Source of the DNA: Acanthosepion esculentum
Taxonomy: Eukaryota; Mollusca; Cephalopoda; Sepiida; Sepiidae
DNA length: 64,000 nt
Reading direction: 5' to 3'
Assembly (NCBI GenBank): GCA_964036315.1
Contig: OZ038487.1
Span: 53,449,282 to 53,513,281, forward strand
Under the pieces are notes generated by a model. That model worked only from the letters and a program-made list of their open reading frames with translations, was not told the DNA's origin and searched no databases. Position 1 is the stretch's first letter, and the number at the start of each line of letters is the position of its first letter. Positions 53,100 to 63,846 of the stretch are shown here, in pieces. A program made the translations under genes and the position numbers.

Positions 53100-53270
53100 T
53101 ATTCCAAATTTGCAATTATCACAGTGTTTTGACTATTATACACTTCTGCCTTCTTCCAGTTGGTGTTTGCAGATCCAGCTTACATTTAAGTAATTTCAAA
53201 CTAAACTCTTTATTTAATCTATGGGAATAGATTGTTTTCATTCTCCAGCCCATGTCTGGGAATATCTCAT
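53100..53270 (-). repeat. hammerhead-like dispersed repeat, copy 3
   Basis: The reverse complement reads ACAATCTATTCCCATAGATT, AATAAAGAGTTTAGTTTGAA, then CTGGAAGAAGGC-loop-GTCAAAAC (53,128-53,158). It is colinear with 31.3 and 40.0 kb. Confidence 0.6.
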
Positions 53271-53940
53271 TTTGGTTAATTGTTCACTTATTGCTCGTCA
53301 TGTTTCTACTGAGTGAGTATAACCGGATCATCCAGAGGATAATCACCAAGAGGATTAAAGCATTGATTAGTGAATTTCTTCATTTGTTAACTTAATAATT
53401 ATTACTTCACTTATTGTTAATCCTATTTCTACCAAGTCAGTCAATACTGCTTGGCTTGGTAATTGATTGATTGATTTGATTTTTATGGCTTATCAATGCT
53501 TTGTCAGATATTTAAAGCCAGAATATATTTTGGATTGTAAGAAAAATTATTTTTCAGCAAGTGAATATTGCATTAACAATGTTCTAGACATAACAGTAAT
53601 TTTTCCAGATACAAGTCCTACTATTTAACCCATAGCTGGGGACAAAAGAGATGGATTGATCCCTTTCCCAAGCGTATTTGCATTTAACCCTACATTAGTC
53701 ACATGGGATGATTTGTTACCTTGAACTTTTTAAAGTACTCATAATTCCTAGTTGGCAACTTGATTCTTTTGCACCCTCCCACTACTCCTCTGACTCGGTG
53801 ATGGTGTGTAATGTGCAGTGTGGTGCAGTATGGTGCAGTAGTAGCTGAACTGTCATAGGAGCTATATGTCATTTAGTCTTCTTCGGGGTGTTCTGTCACC
53901 ACCTAACAAAAATAAATTTTAATTATATATATATATTTTT
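53271..53940. other. mostly unassigned; SINE-2 body trace at 53,625-53,690
   Basis: The reverse complement at 53,625-53,690 (ACGCTTGGGAAAGGGATCAA, CCAGCTATGGGTTAAATAG) is a SINE-2 body fragment. The rest is unrecognised. Confidence 0.5.
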
Positions 53941-54662
53941 TTTTTTTAATCTTATCACCCCAAGCAAGGCTGGAAGCCACTAGCACACAAGGGGTTACAG
54001 AAGATTTGGAGCGAGAGCAGATAGGAATGAAAGGTGAAAGGATGTGGAGAAGGGAAGTGGATAGATCAAGGCAACTGGAGATGTCGATTGACGTTACACT
54101 TAAATAGTTGGAGATTGTATTTGTCAGGGAAACAGGAATAAGGAAGGGAGTTCCACAGGCAAGATGTGCGAGACATAAAGCTATTGGAGTAGAAGAGACG
54201 TCTACATCTAACAGTTTCAATGGTGAAGGGGTGGGAACAGGATGCCAGCCTCGTAGGACGTTTAAATTCATGAGGCCTAGGAACCAGTGAAAGCAGCTCA
54301 TCGGAGCAATTACCGTGAAAGTATTTGTAAAAAAGAGAGAGCGACTGCAGACGAGATGACAGATCAGGGCCAATTACATTGCATATCCGTCTCTGGATCT
54401 TATCAAGAGCCCTGAGGCAAACAGCAGGGGCTCCAGACCATATATGGCAGCAATACTCCATGCAAGTGCGAATGGTCGATTTATAGATTTGGAGGATCGA
54501 TTCCGGGGAGAAAAATCTCCTGGCTCGGCACAGGGAGCCAACTTTCCTTGCGGTGGATGATGCAACTGATTCGATGTATTTGTTCCATCTCAGATCAGCA
54601 GACAGCGTGAGACCGAGCAGCCACAGAGAGGAGCTCTCGAGAAGTTGGTCTTCAGACATTCT
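53941..54662 (-). mobile_element. LINE-A 3' third, nearly intact coding (minus)
   Basis: A 197-codon frame (54,066-54,659) ends at a true stop: SSLWLLGLTLSADLRWNKYI, ARKVGSLCRARRFFSPESIL, YCCHIWSGAPAVCLRALDKI, LFYKYFHGNCSDELLSLVPR, MSRTSCLWNSLPYSCFPDKY and NLQLFKCNVNRHLQLP. This is the RT thumb and post-RT tail of a CR1/Jockey-type LINE; palm and endonuclease are truncated away at 54,662. The 3' UTR has a single ~86 bp unit, then TTGCTTGGGGTGATAAGATT and poly-A/(TA)n. Relative to the 60 kb copy it lacks nine codons (HRRDVASLC) in frame. Confidence 0.88.
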
Positions 54663-54672
54663 AATGGGATGC

Positions 54673-54676
<4 letters not shown>

Positions 54677-54714
<38 letters not shown>

Positions 54715-54720
54715 ATAATA
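54677..54720. repeat. (TA)n then (ATA)n
   Basis: About 17 TA units plus ATA repeats at the 5' junction of the LINE-A copy. Confidence 0.95.
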
Positions 54721-54802
54721 AGAAGAAAGAGCAGTAAGATTTATAATCCAGTGTTCTTAGCAATTATTTTTAAAAAATCAGTGATCGTTACAAAAAGTAG
54801 AG

Positions 54803-57800
54803 CATAATATTATAATTAATTTCTTTTTTAAAAATATGATTCCATCTTGACACAGAAATTTCTGTTTCAAAACTGAAACTAAAATTGTAAATTTAATTAA
54901 AAAAAAAATTACACTTAAAATCCGGAGTTTCGTTCCATTGTATTGTCAAGCAATGCTAGGAATAACTTTCTAAGAAATTTACTTAATTTATAAGTGCAGA
55001 CAATCTTAATATTTTGAGTTGTTAAGGTTAAGGAAAATTCAATCTATTTTGATTAGGGGTGGTTGGGTTTTAATTTCCCCAGACAACTTATGTATCAAAT
55101 ATATGTACACTTACAAATTCGGGTTAAGTTTAGGTGGGGTGGGGGTGCCTTCTCACAAACAGACATCTGTTATTCTGCATGTCATCTGGGTTTTCAATGA
55201 CAAAATAAAATTTTGGCATATTTATTTATCCACTTAATTCATATTTTTATACACAAAGATTTTCTAAAAGGGTCATCTAAATATGAGTAAGTCATATTTT
55301 TAATATTTAAATTTTATTCCTACAGATTTAAAGTACCATTCTTCCTTCTAATAACTAATAGACTATATGGTATAAATAAATCTATTAGATTTTAATTTTG
55401 TATTTTAAAAAAATTTAATTAATGATCAAGTATAAATATGTATGTTTCATCTCTCTTCTTTTTCTTTTTTTTTATTCTTTTTTCTTTTTATTATTTAAGG
55501 AAAATATTTGCCATGATTGTAAAAGATATTAATGCAACATTTTGTACATTGGTTCCCAATTAAGGTAGAGCACTCTTAATCTTTATTTTTAAATAAAAAT
55601 CATAAAAATATGGAAAAAAATAGATTTTGGAATTTCTCTGAAGAACATTCCTAATACCAACAAAAGGAATTATTTGATAATATTAATGTAAAAAACAGAG
55701 GAACTTATACGAAGGATGAGACAGAGACGAAATAACTTATCAAACAAACCTGAAGTATATGGTTTTAATAAGAAGAAAACAGCGCTGTTCATTCAAAAAT
55801 TGTCTGGATTTGAAAATGATTTACTGGAAATAATAAATAACATAGCTTTTCTTTTTTTGGAAAGTTATTTCCAAAAACGTCTGGACAAGATAGTGAAAGA
55901 TATTAATGCAACAGATAAAATTATAATGAAATTGGATAAAACAGGAAATTTTTATAACTTAACAGAAACAGACTACAACAATCTAATTAAAAAAGATTTA
56001 AATAAGGACTATAAAAAGGCTAGTAGTAATTACGTGAATATGATGGAAAACATTAATATGAATAGTAAAAACATCACAGATAAGTTGAATATTAGTGATA
56101 AGGTAGGTAAACTTACCAAAAAAGAGTGCTGTATAACAATAAATGATCACAAACCTGATTTTGAAGCTAATCCGACTACAAGAATTATCAACCCAACCTG
56201 ACCTGAAATCACCAGAATTAGTAAGAGAATCCTAGAAAGGGTTAACCAACAAATAAAGAATTACCTAGGATTAAAACTTTGGATCAGTACCAAAAAGTTA
56301 CTAATTGGCTTACTAATATCAAGGAGAAACCAAATTGTACACAAATACAGTTTGATATTGAGAATTACTACCAATCGATATCAAAGGAACTTTTCACGAA
56401 TGTTATGGATTTTGCTACTCAATACTCTGATATAACAGATGTAGAGAAAAACGGAATTATGAATGTGAAAAAAATCAGTACTCATTCATAATGATGAGCA
56501 ATGGATTAAAAACTCTAATTACCACTTCAATATCACAATGGAATCATTGAACTCCACAGAGTCTTCTGACCTTATTGGTCTTTTTATATTATATAATCTT
56601 ACTGCATATTGTGAAATTAGTATGACATTGGATTGTACAGAGATGATGGCCTTATAGTTGTAAGGAATTCTACGAACTTTAAAATTGATAAAATTAGTAA
56701 AATATTATACAGAAAATTTAAATGCCTAAACTTGAAAATTACTGTAAATACTAAATTGAAAAAATTTAACTTCCTTGATATAACGTTAGATTTAATGAAT
56801 AATATATACCTACCTTACAAAAAGCCCAATACTAATCCTTTGTATATACACCTTAAGTCTGATCATCCTTCATTTATAATTAAGCATATACCTTCATCTA
56901 TCGAAAAAAGAATAAGTACAAATTCAGCAAATGAGAAAATATTCTATGAACATAGTAATTTCTATAATAAAGCTCAAAAGAATAGTGGCTATAAATGCCC
57001 AAAACTCAATTATATAAAAAATGAAAATGGACACAATAGAAAAAATAGAAATAGAAAATTCCTTTGGTATAAACGCCCATGCGACCAAATGGTAAGAAAT
57101 AAGTTAGGACAAAAATTCCTTGCATTAACTGAAAAACATTTTCCTAGAGATAGTAAACTCAGTACAATTTTTTATAAAAATACCCTAAAATTAAGTTACA
57201 GTTGTACTGAAAGCTTAGAAATGATTGAGAATCATGATGCTAATATCTTGAATAAGCACTTACACCAAAATCAAAAAAATATAGATCCTAAAATAAAAAG
57301 AAATGAAGATAAAGAAAAATTATATAACTGCAGAAATCCTCAAAACTATCCTCTTAATAATAAATGTCATATAGAATCAGTAGTTTATCAATGCAATATC
57401 TCATCTGTTGAAGATCCAAACATAGTTAAAATTTACATTGGATGCACAAAGAATGAATTCAAAAGAAGAAGGAACCATCATCAAATGTTCTTTTATAATA
57501 ATAAATACCATGATCAAATGGTCCTATCTAAATATTTCTTCCACTTAATAGAAACCAATAGAACATCAACAGTAAAATGAAAATTAATAAAAGAAGCTAG
57601 AGCTTGTAGGTAATTAAATGACCCATGTCCTTTGTGCATACATGAAAACATTATATCTTAAGTTTCTGAAAAATAAAAATTTACTAAATCAAGAAATGAA
57701 ATAGCAATTTTTTGTAGGCACTGTCAAATATTTTCCTTAAATAATAATACATAATTTGTCTAGGGAAATTAAAATCCAACCACCCCTAATCAAAATAGAT

Positions 57801-57976
57801 TGAATTTTCCTTAACCATAACAACTCAAAATATTAAGATTGTCTGCACTTATAAATTAAGTAAATTTCTTAGAAAGTTATTCCTAGCATTGCTTGACAAT
57901 GGAATGAAACTCTGGGTTTTTATGTTTATTCTGTGTTGCGATGGAATCATATTTTTAAAAAAGAACATAATTATAA

Positions 57977-57985
<9 letters not shown>
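54803..57985 (+). mobile_element. Penelope-like element with inverted terminal repeats
   Basis: Coding for an RT plus GIY-YIG polyprotein (55,716-57,660) is bracketed by inverted repeats 54,924-55,086 and 57,755-57,913, about 95% identical by eye (TTACTTAATTTATAAGTGCA / TGCACTTATAAATTAAGTAA). Weaker outer arms extend to about 54,803 and 57,985 with an indel. Long terminal repeats, direct or inverted, are known for Penelope-like elements. The right side ends at (TC)n(TA)n. Confidence 0.85.
55716..57660 (+). pseudogene. Penelope-like RT/GIY-YIG polyprotein, frameshifted
   Basis: The reading order is colinear with Penelope-like elements. An N-terminal segment (LDKTGNFYNLTETDYNNL, CCITINDHKPDFEANPTTRI) spans 55,716-56,201. 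An in-frame TGA after NPT and a frameshift precede the next segment, FDIENYYQSIS with the first catalytic Asp (56,350). Another frameshift precedes the catalytic YRDDGL box (56,636). Then come FNFLDITLDL, HPSFIIKHIPSSIEKRIS, the Cys-rich YNCRNPQNYPLNNKC and the endonuclease IYIGCTKNEFKRRRNHH (57,430-57,480). Frame continues past a TGA at 57,578 and a TAA at 57,611 to NDPCPLCIHENIIS. With about five disruptions it cannot make a full protein, but no large deletion is visible. CIHE and the linker fit the Neptune/Nematis-like group; that assignment is tentative. Confidence 0.88.

Positions 57986-58042
<57 letters not shown>
57979..58042. repeat. (TC)n(TA)n microsatellite
   Basis: About 14 TC and 17 TA units directly outside the right terminal repeat. 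Confidence 0.95.
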
Positions 58043-58044
<2 letters not shown>

Positions 58045-58354
58045 CAATACTCTTTTAGTTTTTTTATTATGTGTTTAGGTTAATATAATATCTTTCTAGG
58101 AAATATATATTGGCTATTTTTGATGAATAAAATTTTTTTCTCTGCTGTATTTACACTATGTTTATGCAACAAATTTATTATAACTTTCATTTCAAGTTAA
58201 TTGTTATGTTATTTTTTCAGGTGTCTTATATTTTACATAATTGTACCTATTGTAACACTATAAACATTTTTTGTATTGGTGTGTAAACACCCCAGGAAAT
58301 TATGGATTTTCAGAAATCCAAGGTGACTAATACAGTGTTAAATGAATACAAAGA

Positions 58355-58450
58355 ACTCTACCAGAATTTGAACTTGGCTCTCTGATTTCTTGTTCCATGC
58401 TGATATCCATTACCCCACCCGCGCATCCTTGACCAGCAAGTGAACTTTGT
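58355..58450 (-). mobile_element. tRNA-derived SINE head, minus strand
   Basis: Reverse complemented, GGTGGGGTAATGGATATCAG is an A-box stretch and AAGTTCAAATTCTGGTAG a B-box stretch. It is like the 25.1 kb head and is followed by a short body (TTCATTTAACACTGTATTAG). Confidence 0.65.
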
Positions 58451-58504
58451 TATGATGTCACAAAATTCATGAACCAACATTTTAATCTTTTAAACATTTG
58501 TTAC

Positions 58505-58660
58505 TAGATATAGGCAGTGGAATATAAACAATCCATCTCTATAGATTGAATAAAGGGTTAATTTTGAAATTTCCTGAAGGTTACATGGATTAACAGACAG
58601 CTGAAGAAGACTGGAGAGTCTAACAGCCAAAAAAGAACAAAAATAAGAACGGAAGTTTGA
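58505..58660 (+). repeat. hammerhead-like dispersed repeat, copy 4
   Basis: CAATCCATCTCTATAGATTG, AATAAAGGGTTAATTTTGAA, then CTGAAGAAGACTG-loop-CAGCCAAAA (58,601-58,632). It is colinear with 31.3 and 40.0 kb. The stem has one mismatch. Confidence 0.6.
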
Positions 58661-59938
58661 CTGTATGTAATGGATAGAGGTAATTTTCTTTCTGGTTGGC
58701 AGCGTTATACAACAAAGTATTTGTCATATCACTTTTTCCAATTTGAACTTGTCAAACTAAGCTTAGTGTAGGAAATATATTTACCAGAAAAAGAAAGAAA
58801 TTGAGATACAGAAGTGAGAGAATATCAATTGGCTGTTAAGAGTAACAAAAATTTTAAAGGGAAAAAAAAAAGAAAGGTTTACAATTTATTCAAAATGATA
58901 TTCATGCAAAATATTTACTTCCATCATTTTCATCTTTTTAAATTATTTTAAATTGATTTTTTGTTAGTTTGTCTTTTCTTGTCATTTCAACCAGTTCTTT
59001 TTTTTCACTTAAAGTATAAAATCCAAAGCCTCTGCACGACCATTTTTATTACCTTTCCCCTAAGCTATTGTCACTTTTTTTAGTTTTGGACATTTATCTT
59101 GTTTTTTTGCCAATCTCAAAGTAATTCTGTTTTTCAATTTTTTTATTCAATTGGAAAAAAAAATGCTCAATTATTTTCTCATAAGAAGGAAGTGGTGAAT
59201 TTTCTTTCACTTGTTTATTTTATGTAAAAAAAAAAAAAAAACAACTAAAAACTCTATTCCATGTTCCCCCCACCCCACCCACTGTGTTGTCACACTGATC
59301 CATACACCCAAACCGTCAGCAATACATCACCCACAAGCATACATTTCCTCATACAGATATGTGTATAGTTGTATGACAATACCCAAACACCAATCTTTGC
59401 ACAAATTCATCTGCACACAAAACCACAATTATGAAGGAGAAAAGAAAACAGATAAAATCTCATTGATTCATGAATATACAAAAAATTACGTCAGTTCATT
59501 CAATCTTTAAGCTTTTTCATACCAGAATTTAAACATATACATATTTACACAATTTTTTAATAAGTAACATGTTTATAAGCAACTTTGAGCAATTTGACTA
59601 AATCTAAAGCAACTAAAACAAGCAAAAAAAATTAAAGAAAAAGAGTTACTGAATATGTTACTTTATACTGTATTCTGCCAATTCTACCAGTTACATTGAA
59701 GTATTTTTTCAATTTATTAGACCCTAACATACTACATTTTAGCAGCTTGAGTACTAATTTTTGTGTAAAAATTAAGCAACTAAAGTTCTGAAGTTGATTA
59801 TAAAAAAGAAACAAATCCATATACTTTGTTGAATGTTTACAATGTTTACCTGAAAACTCATATACCTGTATAAATACCAATACTCAGTTCATGTATACAT
59901 ATTTCAAATATCATCCATTTACATAGACTGTAGCTATA
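58661..59938. other. AT-rich DNA, no gene recognised
   Basis: A 99-codon Pro/His-rich frame at 59,211-59,510 follows a poly-A run and has no recognisable domain. Confidence 0.4.
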
Positions 59939-59987
59939 CACACACACACACACACACACACCACATATACCTTAAGTGTTATAACTG

Positions 59988-60078
<91 letters not shown>
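59939..60078. repeat. (CA)n and (TA)n microsatellites
   Basis: (CA)n at 59,939-59,960 and 59,990-60,035, then (TA)n to 60,078. Confidence 0.95.
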
Positions 60079-60082
<4 letters not shown>

Positions 60083-60164
60083 CACATACACATTTTATAC
60101 AAATATATGTTCTTTTATATGAATGCATGCTCACACTATCTCATGCTGCATGTACACACTCTTT

Positions 60165-60860
60165 TTTTTTTCCCCTGGAATCGATCCTCCAAATCTATAA
60201 ATCGACCATTCGTCCTTGCATGGAGTATTGCTGCCATATATGGTCTGGAGCCCCTGCTGTTTGCCTCAGGGTTCTTGATAAGATCCAGAGACAGATACGC
60301 AATGTAATTGGCTCTGATCTGTCATCTCGTCTGCAGTCGCTTTCTCACAGACGTGACGTTGCCTCGCTCTGTCTTTTTTACAAATACTTTCACGGTAATT
60401 GCTCCGAGGAGCTGCTTTCGCTGGTTCCTAGGCCTCATGAATTTAAACGTCTTACGAGGCTGGCATCCCGTTCCCACCCCTTCACCGTTGAAACTGTTAG
60501 ATGTAGACGTCTCTTCTACTCCAATAGCTTCATGTCTCGCACATCTCGCCTGTGGGACTCCCTTCCTTATTTCTGTTTCCCTGACAAATACAATCTCCAA
60601 CTATTTAAGTGTAACGTCAATCGACATCTCCAATTGCCTTGATCTATACACTTCCCTTCTCCACATCCTTTCACCTTTCATTCTTTTCTGCTCTTGCTGC
60701 AAATCTTCTGTAACCCCCTTGCCTTGATCGATCCACTATCTTTCTCCACATCCTCTCCTTTACCACTCCTATCTGCTCTTCCTCCAAACCTTCTGTAACC
60801 CCTTGCGTGCTAGTGACTTCCAGCCTTGTTTGGGGTGATAAGCTTAAAAAAAACAAAAAA
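60165..60860 (+). mobile_element. LINE-A 3' quarter, coding intact (plus)
   Basis: A frame from the T-run reads ESILQIYKSTIRPCMEYCCH, IWSGAPAVCLRVLDKIQRQI, SHRRDVASLCLFYKYFHGNC and SFMSRTSRLWDSLPYFCFPD, ending KCNVNRHLQLP-stop at 60,642. The 3' UTR contains two ~86 bp units, then TTTGGGGTGATAAGCTTAAA and a broken poly-A. Nucleotide identity to 54,0xx-54,5xx is very high by eye, so the two insertions are of similar recent age. Truncated at the 5' end next to CCCCTGGAATCGATCC. Confidence 0.9.
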
Positions 60861-61304
60861 AAAACATCATTGTCCCTACCTTTTGTATCTTGTAAGCACT
60901 TGCATTCCTTCCTACTTCTTTGCTTGTCAACACTTAGTTTTCTTTTCTACCTGGAAATGGTCAAAGTCAAAAACACATTGACACAGCAGCTTTCTTTTGT
61001 GCTATCTACTGAGATACACAGTCATGTAGGAGGCACCTGACATGGAGTAACACTTAGAGATCTAGAATTGAAATACCTTGTTTCATAGTTCAATTCTTAC
61101 TGAGGGCTCTATGGTTGTGTCTTAGTCAGTACACATACATGCACATGTTGCTCTCCATCTATATGAACTTTTCATGTTGACACATCTCAAGACATCCTGT
61201 ATTATTTAAGCTTAACTTAGGCAAAAAGGTCCCAATAGTGGGACACCTAGTGGTGATGAAACTCACTGCATAGCAGTAATGGTCTACTCTTTTTTATTTA
61301 TTTT
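60861..61304. other. unassigned DNA
   Basis: Nothing recognised. Confidence 0.4.
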
Positions 61305-61690
61305 TTTTTTTTTTAAGCATTTTACCCCCAAGCAAGGCAGGAGTGCTACTAGCACATGGACTTATGGAGAGTGAAAGTGTGAGAAAAGAGAGGATTGAGG
61401 AAAGGAAAAAAGGACAGGGATCATGGCAGCAGAAGATGGCGATTGATGTTGCATTTAAATTTTTGAAGATTGTAGTTATCAGGGAAGCAAGTGAGAGCAT
61501 AAGAAGTTCCAATGACAAGAAGTGCAAGGAAAGAAACTGTTGGAGTAGAAGTGGTCGTTACATTTAACTATTTTAACAGTAAATGGGTGGGACCTAGATG
61601 CCAATCTAGTAGTACACTTAACTTCATATAGTCAGGGCAGCAGGAAAAAAAAATGCTCGTCAGGGCAGTAGCCATGAAAATATTTGTAGA
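61305..61690 (-). mobile_element. LINE-A 3' end fragment, old copy
   Basis: From a T-run, TTACCCCCAAGCAAGGCAGG, GGCGATTGATGTTGCATTTA, GAAACTGTTGGAGTAGAAGT and ATGCCAATCTAGTA parallel 53.94-54.25 kb in the same direction, highly diverged. Confidence 0.7.
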
Positions 61691-62289
61691 AATGACTACA
61701 TATTTAATATAGAAGGCTCAAAGTTTTTATGTTTCTCCTTGAAACATCGAAATGGAATTCAGTATATAAAGTTGTTTTTCTCTTTGTTTTTGTGTGTGAT
61801 ATATTATTTAAAACTCTCATCAAATCTTGCCAACTTTGGTTTTTACTTAATGGGAATGGCTAATTTGCATATTTAAATTTTTTTTAAATAACTACATTTA
61901 TAAATACAGAAGTCCATATTGGAAATTAATCAAGTCTGTTTTTTATGGTCTTTGTAAATAAGTGGTCATTTTGTTGATGGCTTTTATTAAATTAGTTAGT
62001 CATTTAAACGAAGCTATTTTCTGCCCTGAAAATGGTAATGATCTAAGCATTTCAATCACAGCTTAGGAGGAAGTTATGTAAGCAACATTGATATTTTTAA
62101 TAAATATATTTTGAAATTCTAACAGACTAAATTTTCATTTCTGAAATATTTTTTTAAAGTTTTATTTATAAATTGATTTATTCTATCAAATAATGGATTT
62201 ATTTGTTTATCTTTAATGAGTTTATTTCAAAGAAAAAGTAAATACTTCAGCTTAAAAAAATGAATGTGATGTATTTTGTGCATAGGAAC
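61691..62289. other. AT-rich spacer between opposed LINE-A ends
   Basis: No coding or repeat recognised. Confidence 0.4.
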
Positions 62290-62575
62290 TTCCTTCTGTG
62301 GTGTGTAGAATTTATGAATTTAAGTGTAGTTCTAGATTGGCAGCAAGATCTCATTATTTTACAGTTGAAATGACTATAGATGCAACTATAAATTCTATGC
62401 TAATAGTTGCTTCAATTGTATTCCTTGCTTGTGGAACACTCTTTAGACTTCTTGCTTCTCGGTCAACTTTGATCTTCAAAAATGTAAATGCAATGTCGGT
62501 CGTTATCTTCTGTCTTCTTAATCTCTCCTTAGTGGCTTTATTGTCTTGCTTGGGGTGAATTGATTAAAAGATTTG
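62290..62575 (+). mobile_element. LINE-A 3' end fragment, old copy
   Basis: YEFKCSSRLAARSHYFTVEM (62,315-62,375), then FLACGTLFRLL-like and KNVNAM residues and a tail CTTGCTTGGGGTGAATTGAT. Plus strand. Confidence 0.7.
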
Positions 62576-62651
62576 ACAAGAAAAATTTACTTGGCTTCAT
62601 TTTTTATTTATTTCTAAACAAGATTAATGTTTGATGCAAAACATCTACTTA

Positions 62652-62924
62652 ATTAATGGCTTGCTTTGGTTTTCACCAACCTCAATTGGTCAAACCAAGT
62701 GTAGACACTACTTTCATAAGTAACACTAATTTTGTCTACCCCCACTCAAACAGCTTCTTCCCACAGACGGCTATTTTGTGGAATCAGCAACTCCCAAGAG
62801 GATGCTTCCCCGATCATTACACTCTTAACCTGTTCAAGTCTAGGGGTAAATGTTATCTTCACCACATAAACTGTACTGATTACTTCTTACTCTCTAGCTT
62901 ACATCCACATCATGCACTGGTTCT
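62652..62924 (+). mobile_element. LINE-F C-terminal coding and stop
   Basis: A 91-codon frame reads LVKPSVDTTFISNTNFVYPH, SNSFFPQTAILWNQQLPRGC, FPDHYTLNLFKSRGKCYLHH and HALVL, the end of a Jockey/CR1-type LINE protein with the conserved SFFP-TA-LWN-LP pattern. It is a different family from LINE-A. Its 3' boundary coincides with the 5S-like segment that follows. Confidence 0.75.
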
Positions 62925-63006
62925 TGTATGATCACTGAAGTTAAACAATACCAAGTCTGGTCAGTACTTAGATGAATGACCACTTGGAAATATGAGGTAA
63001 GGTTGG
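62925..63006 (+). rRNA. 5S rRNA-like segment (partial, not functional)
   Basis: GATCACTGAAGTTAAACAAT, GTCTGGTCAGTACTTAGATG and TGACCACTTGGAAATA follow the 3' two-thirds of 5S rRNA in order, including the region of the internal promoter boxes. The first ~35 nt of 5S are missing and there are several substitutions, so it is a relic or part of a 5S-type SINE. Confidence 0.7.
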
Positions 63007-63105
63007 ATGTGCAGGTGGTGTAATGGATAATGACTCGAAATTGTTAATTGGAGTAGCCAAGTTCCAATTTCAATTCGGGTTCGTTATATTCACATATGCA
63101 AACAA
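63007..63105 (+). mobile_element. tRNA-like SINE head following the 5S relic
   Basis: GCAGGTGGTGTAATGGATAA is an A-box stretch and CCAATTTCAATTCGGGTTCG a degraded B-box/T-arm region; GTTATATTCACATATGCAAA begins the body. It starts right after the 5S-like segment. Confidence 0.65.
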
Positions 63106-63595
63106 TATTGAAAAAGATATGAATTCACCTCTTCTCCCCTGTCCTGGGAATGACAATAAACTACATCTGCGTTCTGGGTAAGACGATAAACTATGTCCAA
63201 CAGCAAGGCCTCTGATGTGGTTTTGAGGAGTGTGCAACCACCTCTTAATTGCTGGTGTTCCTAGGTCCATTCTGGTCCAGGGTGATAGCACCTGTTATGG
63301 TTCCACCTTAGGCCAAATAGTTAACCCCCAAACTAGGGTCAAAACGCTATGAAAGTGTAAAAATAGGTTTTAATATCAGAAATACTTTGTTAAAAAAATT
63401 ATTACCAGCAATACATTTTTTTAAAAAAAATATTACCAGCGAAGGAAAATTATTACCAGAAATATATTTTTGAAGGGAAAAATATGACCAGAAATAGATT
63501 TTTTGAAAAATATGTTACCAACAATGAAAATTTTGTTGGCATTAAATAACCATTGAGGTTGATATGCCATAAAACAAAGCAAACCAAAACAGACC
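63106..63595 (+). mobile_element. SINE-1 body with tandem-repeat tail (copy 3)
   Basis: CCTGTCCTGGGAATGACAAT, GTGGTTTTGAGGAGTGTGCA and CTCTTAATTGCTGGTGTTCC match 2,962-3,090. The tail has four to five degenerate TTACCAGCAATA/ACCAGAAATA units (63,388-63,540). The terminus GAGGTTGATATGCCATAAAA and AAACCAAAAC follows. This copy shows the tRNA-like head belonging to the family. Confidence 0.75.
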
Positions 63596-63660
63596 TCTTC
63601 TCCCCCCAGCTATGGGTTAATTAGTATGACTTGTATCACTAATCATTATTATCTGCAAAA
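63596..63660 (+). mobile_element. SINE-2 body trace
   Basis: CTCTTCTCCCCCCAGCTATG followed by GGTTAATTAGTATGAC resembles the SINE-2 body. Confidence 0.4.
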
Positions 63661-63747
63661 ATAAAATAAAATTGTTTACAAAAAATATTTAGATTTCAGC
63701 ATTAAATAACTTATAGATGTTGATATTCTGCCAAACAACCAATCTAA

Positions 63748-63808
63748 CCCTCTTCCTTGAGTGGCTCTTGGTCCTTGTACCAGGCAAACATTATTGTAAA
63801 AAAAAAAT
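63748..63808 (+). mobile_element. short LINE/SINE tail (family of 39.83 kb)
   Basis: TTCCTTGAGTGGCTCTTGGT, then CAGGCAAACATTATTGTAA and an A-run. Colinear with 39,826-39,888. Confidence 0.55.
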
Positions 63809-63846
63809 ATATATATATATATACATACATATATATATATACATAC
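63808..63846. repeat. (TA)n/(CATA)n microsatellite
   Basis: Interrupted TA and CATA units following the A-run. Confidence 0.9.

Noticed and set aside
54913..57985. DNA transposon with TIRs (because of the inverted terminal repeats)
   Set aside because: The coding between the repeats is RT with YRDDGL plus GIY-YIG, which identifies a Penelope-like retroelement known to carry inverted or direct terminal repeats.
59211..59510. 99-codon Pro/His/Lys-rich frame
   Set aside because: Starts in a poly-A run, no domain, no conserved partner and biased composition.
62925..63006. Functional 5S rRNA gene
   Set aside because: The first third is missing and several core positions differ.
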